From: an uncultured Glaciecola sp.
Lineage (GTDB): Bacteria; Pseudomonadota; Gammaproteobacteria; Enterobacterales; Alteromonadaceae
Assembly: GCA_905479945.1 (NCBI GenBank)
Contig: CAJQOP010000080.1
Coordinates: 1-53,223 of the forward strand
DNA length: 53,223 nt
Direction of reading: 5' to 3'
Shown: positions 47,894-53,223 of the stretch, piece after piece
Layout of the letters: each line of letters begins with the position of its first letter
How positions within the stretch are numbered: the first letter of the stretch is position 1
Notes under the pieces: model-generated
The model's input: the letters and a program-made list of their open reading frames with translations, nothing else
Databases searched by the model: none
Told to the model about the DNA's origin: nothing
Translations under genes and position numbers: made by a program

Positions 47894-48115
47894 AAATGGA
47901 CTTTTGTGAATAATGATAGAAACAAATGTGGTAGTAAGTTTTATTTATTAAAAAAGTACCAAAAACACTCCAAATAAAGTTGGAACCTGACTGCACTGGC
48001 ATAAGTGAACCTTAATAACCATTCGAAACACATCATTAAGTGACTGTGTTAACGTCTTCTGTGCCCATTCCTGACATTAACTATGGGTTGTTCTTTAGGT
48101 CAACTGATAGCCATG
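47894..48115. other. Unassigned gap between truncated pglZ and the insertion sequence
   Basis: 222 bases with no credible gene. It is neither the missing pglZ 5' end nor part of the insertion sequence, so another deletion or insertion event probably lies here. Confidence 0.6.
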
Positions 48116-48142
48116 TGATCTTGCCCCATTAAAATGGACACT
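48116..48142 (+). repeat. Left terminal inverted repeat of the IS3-family element
   Basis: Starts TGATCTTGCCCC and ends TGGACACT; pairs with the right end at 49337-49363. Confidence 0.75.
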
Positions 48143-48959
48143 AATTAAGAATATTCCCTTCAGCTTCAAAGTCCGAAGGGCTTTTATACTTTAGGTAGCT
48201 GTGAAGCCTCCTTTTATTATAGAAGCATTCTATATAATCAAACACATCTATTTGCGCTTCTTGCCTTGTTCTATAGTTGTACCGACGAATTCGCTCTCTT
48301 TTAAGTGACCCAAAAAAACTTTCTACTACGGCATTGTCATAGCAATTCCCTCTAGCACTCATGCTGCATAGGATGCCATTTTCCTTTAACAGCTGCTGAT
48401 AATCATCGCTGATGTATTGCGCTCCTCTATCAGAGTGAATGATGAGCCCATTGCTTGGATTTCTTGCTGCAACAGCCATCCCTAATGCGTTCATCGCAAT
48501 ATGACGACCCATATTGTTATCCATCGACCAGCCAATGATTTTACGTGAGTACAAGTCCATTACGACGGCTAAGTAGACAAAGCCTTGTTTCGTTTGTATA
48601 TAAGTTATGTCTGATGACCAAACTTGATTTACTGCTTTTGAAACAAAGTTTTGGTGCAGTAAATTAGGTGCAGGATCACCGTATGGATTTGATTGGGCCG
48701 TTCTTCGCCACACGCGCTTAGGGCGGCCTTTTAATCGCTCTATTCGCATCAATCTCGCCACCCTATTCTTGCCGTAACTATGCCCCTCAGAATCAAGACT
48801 CGCCTTTATTCTTGGCGCTCCGTAGACACCTCTGCTTTGCTCAAATATCGTTGATATTTTCTCAGTTAGCTTAATGTTTTCCTGTTTAGTTTTGCACAAT
48901 GGTCGACTAAGCCAGGCATAATACCCACTGCGTGAAACATCCAAAACATGACACATCAT
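48141..48959 (-). CDS. IS3-family transposase OrfB (DDE integrase core)
   Basis: 272 residues with the HTH_21 segment GVYGAPRIKASL and an rve catalytic domain: first aspartate in WSSDITYIQTK, second in IIHSDRGAQY, glutamate in NAVVESFFGSLK, spaced as in IS3 elements. The frame is open upstream of the ATG into the end of orfA (R-L-K-F-C-C-I-K-R-H-R-S-S-Y-P), so the active OrfAB fusion is made by a programmed frameshift. Confidence 0.93.
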   Translation of the reverse strand: MMCHVLDVSRSGYYAWLSRPLCKTKQENIKLTEKISTIFEQSRGVYGAPRIKASLDSEGHSYGKNRVARLMRIERLKGRPKRVWRRTAQSNPYGDPAPNLLHQNFVSKAVNQVWSSDITYIQTKQGFVYLAVVMDLYSRKIIGWSMDNNMGRHIAMNALGMAVAARNPSNGLIIHSDRGAQYISDDYQQLLKENGILCSMSARGNCYDNAVVESFFGSLKRERIRRYNYRTRQEAQIDVFDYIECFYNKRRLHSYLKYKSPSDFEAEGNILN

Positions 48960-49003
48960 TTTTACGGGATAACTGCTGCGGTGCCGCTTAATACAACAAA
49001 ACT

Positions 49004-49300
49004 TTAACCGGACTCCTTGGCGAAGAACACCACCGCATCTTTTAAAAAATCACGCTCTTTTTTTACTCTGACCAGCTCTTGCTTCAACTTCGTTAATTCA
49101 TTATTACTGGTTTGTTTATTCCCTTTGAAAGCATCATCACCTTTCAAGCGAAACTCATCACGCCAACGACTTAATTGCCTAAAACTGATCCCTAGTTCTT
49201 CGCAAACACTGTTAGCAGTAACACCATCTTCAGAAGCTTTGAGTAACGCCATACGTTTAAACTCGGCTGGGTATCTTTGATAACTTTTACCTTTTGTCAT
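49004..49300 (-). CDS. IS3-family transposase OrfA
   Basis: 98 residues: a helix-turn-helix (EFKRMALLKASEDGVTANSV, then LGISFRQLSRWRDEF) and a C-terminal leucine-rich coiled coil (ELTKLKQELVRVKKERDFLK). It ends in FFAKESG, the usual IS3 stop region, and overlaps the extended orfB frame. Confidence 0.93.
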   Translation of the reverse strand: MTKGKSYQRYPAEFKRMALLKASEDGVTANSVCEELGISFRQLSRWRDEFRLKGDDAFKGNKQTSNNELTKLKQELVRVKKERDFLKDAVVFFAKESG

Positions 49301-49336
49301 GAAACACCTCCTGTTGTATCTCTACAACAATTATAG

Positions 49337-49363
49337 TGTGTCCACGAAAATAGGGTAAGACTA
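49337..49363 (-). repeat. Right terminal inverted repeat of the IS3-family element
   Basis: On the minus strand it reads TAGTCTTACCC... to GTGGACAC, matching the left end with about nine differences. Confidence 0.7.
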
Positions 49364-49674
49364 GTTTGCCGACTGTCGTAAAAACCGCTCAATGGTCGGC
49401 TTAGAGCGAATTGCAGTCATAGGCTTGAATCAATCGCGACTGGTAAGTTATTGCTCAAAGCAGTCATTGCACTCGCTCCTTACTCTATCTCGCAAAGGTG
49501 CACATAACGCCATGTCTTTGCGCTTATTATGTTGAGGCAAATAACTGCGGGTTTACGTCGGCACTAACAACTAAGCCACTACATGTATCTTAGTCAATTG
49601 ATTATTAGGAAAAAATACATTGAATATGTCGGTCAATATCATTATGTAAAAAATAGTGACATATTAGTGAATTG
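49364..49674. other. Non-coding gap right of the insertion sequence
   Basis: 311 bases with no credible gene. A six-base inverted repeat GCCGAC / GTCGGC at 49368-49400 is present. It has no T tract and no clear function. Confidence 0.6.
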
Positions 49675-50709
49675 TTAGCGCGAATTTTTATGTATTGAAA
49701 GTATATCTTCAATAACAGCGTATCCTGTTTCCAAGCGGCCTGCTCCTGGACCAATTAAGGTAATATCACCTAGTAATTCTGTAGAATAGGTAATAGCATT
49801 TGTCGCGCCTTTAATCGATGCTAATGGATGTTCACTCGATATCATCTCAGGTTTAACTGATGCCAAGAACCTATCGTTGTGCTTTTCAACTGTTCCAATT
49901 AATTTCCAATGCTTATTTAAAGAAGTGGCGTTAGCAATATCATTATTTGTGATATGGCTAATGCCTTCACGATCTATATCATCTAATGTAAGAGATAAAT
50001 CCATTAAAAGGTTGCCCAGAATAACTACTTTTGCGGCAGCGTCATAACCCTCAACATCACCAGTAGGATCTGCTTCAGCATAACCAAGTTCTTGAGCCTG
50101 TTTGAGAGCATCTTCATAAGCAATTCCTGAAAACATCTCACCTAATATATAATTTGTCGTGCCATTAAGGATCCCTTGAATTTTTGTTATACCTGCGGCT
50201 AACAACATTTCATTACCTAAATTTATTGAAGGAGTTCCGCTCATTACGGTGCCTTCAATGCCAATTTGAACATTTTTGCTTAATGCCAATTTACGAAGTT
50301 CAGGAAAATGCAAAGCAACAGGCCCTTTATTAGTCATAGAAACATGCATACCATTATTTAATGCCTGTCTAATATGACTTACTGCTGGCTCACCTGTTTG
50401 TAAATCCGTAAAAGCAAGTTCAACTAGAATATCAGCGCCACTGTTATCAATTGTCTCAGCCGCATTCCAACCAGTGATTGGAGCAATAGTACTTTCTAAA
50501 TCGCCATGTTTTTCTAGATCAGATAATAAAACTTCAGGGTCCAAACCGTCAGGGTTAGAAATACTGCCTTTATACAGGTCACATACAGCTACGATGCTTA
50601 AATTAATACCAAACTTTTTTATTAAAAGGTTTTTTTTGTCACTAATAATTTTAGTTAAGCCTTGCCCAACATTCCCAAAACCGATTATTGCTAATTTATA
50701 TGTTTTCAT
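49675..50709 (-). CDS. Stand-alone homoserine dehydrogenase without ACT domain
   Basis: NAD(P)-dependent interconversion of homoserine and aspartate semialdehyde. The 344 residues have the nucleotide-binding IIGFGNVGQGL at about 8-18, SMTNKGPVALH with the active-site lysine, GTVMSGTPSINLG, GILNGTTNYIL, and EADPTGDVEGYDAAAK. It stops where most bacterial homoserine dehydrogenases carry a feedback ACT domain and is not fused to an aspartate kinase. Ribosome site AGGAAG. It follows the aldehyde dehydrogenase gene by 53 bases, same strand. Confidence 0.9.
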   Translation of the reverse strand: MKTYKLAIIGFGNVGQGLTKIISDKKNLLIKKFGINLSIVAVCDLYKGSISNPDGLDPEVLLSDLEKHGDLESTIAPITGWNAAETIDNSGADILVELAFTDLQTGEPAVSHIRQALNNGMHVSMTNKGPVALHFPELRKLALSKNVQIGIEGTVMSGTPSINLGNEMLLAAGITKIQGILNGTTNYILGEMFSGIAYEDALKQAQELGYAEADPTGDVEGYDAAAKVVILGNLLMDLSLTLDDIDREGISHITNNDIANATSLNKHWKLIGTVEKHNDRFLASVKPEMISSEHPLASIKGATNAITYSTELLGDITLIGPGAGRLETGYAVIEDILSIHKNSR

Positions 50710-50762
50710 TATGTTCTTCCTAAGTTACATCTTTAAAATGTTGAATAATTGTTTTGAGAGCG

Positions 50763-52199
50763 TTATTTTCGTAAATTAAAACAATACGTTTTTATGTCTG
50801 TCATTTCTTTAACAGCATTCATAACACCTTCTCGACCAACACCTGACCCTTTAACTCCGCCAAATGGCATTGCATCAATGCGATAATCACTGCTGTCATT
50901 TATCATTACGCCCCCACAATCCATTGAGTCTGCCAGTTCAAAAGCCAATTCAAGGTCATTGGTAAATATTCCAGTTTGTAAGCCAAATTCGACATCATTT
51001 GCTTGACTTATTGCTTCTTTTTTATCAGAAAATCTATACAAAACAGTTATAGGTCCGAACACTTCTTCTTTGGCAATTAAGCAGTCACTACTTACATTTG
51101 AAATAACAGTAGGTTGAAAAAAGTTTCCTTCCCTTTTCCCACCACACAGTAATGTGGAATTTTTCTCTAGGGCATCTTTTACCATCGCTTCAACTTTAAG
51201 AGCAGCACGATTATTAATCATTGGACCCATCTGCGTAGATTCAGCTAGTTTGTCACCCATAGATATTTTGCTTGCACGCAAACAAAACTCTGAGGCAAAC
51301 TGATCATATAGTTCATCTTGAATATAAATTCTTTGAACATGTAAACAGTTTTGGCCTGCTGCCCAAAAAGCACCACTGACACATGCCTCCATTGCCATCT
51401 CAATATTTGCATCATTCATTACTATTACGGGGCAGTTACTTCCAAGCTCCATTGATACTTTCTTTAAACCTACGTGACTTAGAATTCTTTCTCCGACACT
51501 TTTTCCTCCAGTAAATGAAACCATATTAATGCGAGGATCTGATACGATCTTATCGCCTATATCAATTCCATATCCTGTAACCAAATTTAAGATACCTTTA
51601 GGTAAATTTGTTTTATAAAATAGCTCTACAAGCAGTTTTGCGACAAGAGGTGTCTCATGGTGAGGCAGGAGAATTACTGAATTTCCTGCCGCTATCGCGG
51701 GACCAATTTTATGAGCGACTAAATTTAAAGGGTCATTAAAGGGAGTAATAGCGGCAACAACGCCAAGCGGTATCCGGCGATAATACCCAAACCTATTTTC
51801 AGAGCCAGGAGCTTGATCGAAAGCAATAGTTTCTCCAGTTAAACGCCTCGCTTCTTCCGCGCTAATTCGTATGGTTTCCACACATCTAGAAACTTCTTTA
51901 CGAGCTTCATTAATTGTTTTAATACCTTCACGTGCAATCATTTGTGCGAACAATTCTTTTTGATTACTTAAATTATCAGCAACTTCATTAAGTACAGACA
52001 TCCGTATATTTGAAGAAAGTTTTTTAGCTTTTTGTGCGCCTAACACTGCAGCTTCAATAATAGCGTCCACTTCACTTAAAGAGTTGTTCACAACTGTACC
52101 GACTAAACTGCCGTCTTCAGGGTTTAATACTTGTATCTGTGGTTGTGAGCTTTTTACATCTATAGTAGCTGGAGCAGACAAACTGTCTATTGTAGGCAT
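50763..52199 (-). CDS. Aldehyde dehydrogenase family protein
   Basis: NAD(P)-dependent aldehyde dehydrogenase, 478 residues. The active site is complete: N155 in ITPFNDPLNL, E251 in MELGSNCP, C285 in AAGQNCLHVQR. The C-terminal VMINDSSDYRIDAMPFGGVK resembles the phosphonoacetaldehyde/lactaldehyde group. The usual cofactor-binding lysine (L-K-P-S-E) is replaced by leucine (LLPHHETP). Ribosome site AAGGAAAA. Substrate is unknown; aspartate semialdehyde is suggested by its partner gene. Confidence 0.88.
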   Translation of the reverse strand: MPTIDSLSAPATIDVKSSQPQIQVLNPEDGSLVGTVVNNSLSEVDAIIEAAVLGAQKAKKLSSNIRMSVLNEVADNLSNQKELFAQMIAREGIKTINEARKEVSRCVETIRISAEEARRLTGETIAFDQAPGSENRFGYYRRIPLGVVAAITPFNDPLNLVAHKIGPAIAAGNSVILLPHHETPLVAKLLVELFYKTNLPKGILNLVTGYGIDIGDKIVSDPRINMVSFTGGKSVGERILSHVGLKKVSMELGSNCPVIVMNDANIEMAMEACVSGAFWAAGQNCLHVQRIYIQDELYDQFASEFCLRASKISMGDKLAESTQMGPMINNRAALKVEAMVKDALEKNSTLLCGGKREGNFFQPTVISNVSSDCLIAKEEVFGPITVLYRFSDKKEAISQANDVEFGLQTGIFTNDLELAFELADSMDCGGVMINDSSDYRIDAMPFGGVKGSGVGREGVMNAVKEMTDIKTYCFNLRK

Positions 52200-52293
52200 G
52201 GAGATTTTCCTTTTTTAATGATTTAGCGAACTATAGATATTTTACCTACCAGTTGTGGTGTGCATCAGTCTTAATTTTAAATTAAATGACTAT

Positions 52294-52317
52294 ATATTCT
52301 CTATTTTTAGAGTATAT
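52294..52317. promoter_or_regulatory. Inverted repeat between the aldehyde dehydrogenase and Lrp-type genes
   Basis: ATATTCTCTA-TTTT-TAGAGTATAT, ten-base arms with one mismatch, in the 158-base divergent gap. TTGAT...ATCAA follows at 52317-52334. Either could be the operator of the adjacent regulator. Confidence 0.45.
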
Positions 52318-52357
52318 TGATTTAATTGTATCAATAATTACTGAGGTGTATTGAGTT

Positions 52358-52831
52358 GTGAAATTAAGTAAGCAAGATCTAAAAATATTGGAATTATTGC
52401 AAATAGATGTAAAAACTTCTGTTGAGCAGCTTTCTGAAGAAGTAGGATTATCGACGGCAAGTATACAGCGACATTTAAAGCGCTTAAGAGATAATAAAGT
52501 TATCGCTCAGGAAGTAGCGATAATATCGCCTAACGCTGTTAACCAATCAATGACCTTTATTATATCTGTACAACTAAATAGAAATTATAACGATTGTTTC
52601 AATTATTTTAAAAACAAAGTAAAAAAAAATAATAATATCCAGCAGTGTTATTACATTACAGGTGAAGCGGATTTCGTACTGATAGTGACAGCAAAAGATA
52701 TGGAAAATTTCGAAGAATTTACTCAATTATTCTTTTTTAGTGATATTACTGTTCTTCATTTTAAAACATCTGTAGTTATGGGCAGAACAAAAGTTAGTTT
52801 AGCATTACCTCTTAATTGTGTAGATATATGA
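52358..52831 (+). CDS. Lrp/AsnC-family transcriptional regulator
   Basis: 157 residues with an N-terminal winged helix-turn-helix (LDILELLQ-like ILELLQIDVKTSVEQLSEEV, then LSTASIQRHLKRLRDN) and a C-terminal RAM/ACT-like ligand domain ending in FKTSVVMGRTKVSLALPL. GTG start with ribosome site GAGGTG. It is divergent from the aldehyde dehydrogenase-homoserine dehydrogenase pair, which it probably controls in response to an amino acid. Confidence 0.93.
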   Translation: MKLSKQDLKILELLQIDVKTSVEQLSEEVGLSTASIQRHLKRLRDNKVIAQEVAIISPNAVNQSMTFIISVQLNRNYNDCFNYFKNKVKKNNNIQQCYYITGEADFVLIVTAKDMENFEEFTQLFFFSDITVLHFKTSVVMGRTKVSLALPLNCVDI

Positions 52832-53223
52832 TGTCAACGGTAGTTTAAAACTGACCCTCCTTTAACGTGTTTGGTTTGTATACCAAAGGGCGTTTGCGAG
52901 TTAGCTTTCTAAGGCGGGAAGGGGGCGAAACCGCCTTAGAGGTAATACTCTATTTTTCTGAATTTATGAAAGGACAACGACCGCTTTGGGGCTCACACGA
53001 CTATCAAAACCAGTTTTTTTGGAGCCACCGCTACGACCGCTTATGGCACATTCTTCTCGTACAAATTTGAACGGCGTATGACGGCTTCACGCCCTGAGTC
53101 ATTCAACAAGTATTTGATGCTGCCAATAAAGGAGAATTTCTCGCCTCTAGTGCTTTTAAATATTTGGACTCATCATAAGGCGTTTTGCTCTTCCAACACC
53201 TGTAGACAATACGCACCCATTTA
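52832..53223. other. Non-coding right end of the window
   Basis: 392 bases with no gene I can support. The only notable structures are the hairpin at 52908-52940 and a shorter inverted repeat TTTGGT / ACCAAA at 52870-52887. A frame stays open from about 52967 to the window edge but has no convincing start or family. Confidence 0.55.
52908..52940. repeat. Perfect ten-base hairpin after the Lrp-type gene
   Basis: TCTAAGGCGG / CCGCCTTAGA with a 13-base purine-rich loop. No T tract follows, so it is not a classical terminator; it could be a mobile-element end or a repeated intergenic structure. Confidence 0.6.

Larger units (their letters stand above)
48116..49363 (-). mobile_element. IS3-family insertion sequence, complete
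   Basis: About 1.25 kb element with two transposase frames and imperfect 27-base terminal inverted repeats (left 48116-48142, TGATCTTGCCCC...; right 49337-49363, inverted TAGTCTTACCC...). About 18 of 27 positions agree, including GGACAC at the inner end. Flanking bases (ATG on the left, GTT on the right) do not form a direct repeat. Confidence 0.85.

Noticed and set aside
49364-49674. Integron attC-like or attachment site right of the insertion sequence
   Set aside because: No core-site pair or integrase is present; only a weak six-base inverted repeat.
52867-53070. 67-residue frame after the Lrp-type gene
   Set aside because: It runs through the hairpin at 52908-52940, has no ribosome site, and its composition resembles no family I know.

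Overview
The window comes from the chromosome of a low-GC gammaproteobacterium. Gene blocks with E. coli-like order (gyrA|ubiG-nrdA-nrdB-yfaE; dapA-bamC-purC divergent from gcvR-bcp; perM|bepA plus an arsC-like gene; purM-purN; cmoA-cmoB; alaA-yfbR; msrP-msrQ; tmk-holB-tatD) together with hda, DUF2066, DUF2069 and a glucosylglycerate locus point to a marine Alteromonadales-type organism (Colwellia/Thalassotalea/Psychrosphaera-like). That placement is inferred from gene order and protein sequence, not from a marker-gene search.

Positions 1-24,400 are mostly core genome: DNA gyrase A (partial), ubiquinone synthesis, class Ia ribonucleotide reductase with its ferredoxin and a NrdR-type operator pair, DsbC, purine genes, lysine synthesis and BamC, the gcvR-bcp pair, outer-membrane quality control (BepA), an arsC-wrbA-DUF2069 run, an unusual HExxH lipoprotein, Hda, and fatty-acid beta-oxidation (FadE).

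Positions 24,400-43,250 mix core and accessory genes. They include an adenosine deaminase gene broken by an in-frame amber codon that has also lost a zinc-ligand aspartate, an orphan LuxR-type response regulator, cmoAB, and a four-gene glucosylglycerate operon (glycerate kinase, phosphatase, synthase, phosphorylase) that looks like a closed synthesis/recycling loop. Then come an LRAT-like membrane protein, alaA-yfbR-dgt, the MsrPQ methionine sulfoxide repair pair, and a SulA-like gene behind a LexA box buried in the end of msrQ. The block ends with tatD-holB-tmk.

At about 43,252 the tmk gene breaks off inside its P-loop and unrelated AT-rich DNA begins. From there to the right edge lies accessory DNA: a BREX remnant (intact brxL, N-terminally truncated pglZ, no other BREX genes), a complete IS3-family element, and a homoserine dehydrogenase/aldehyde dehydrogenase pair divergent from an Lrp-type regulator, ending in non-coding sequence with a strong hairpin. 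No tRNA, rRNA or CRISPR array was seen.
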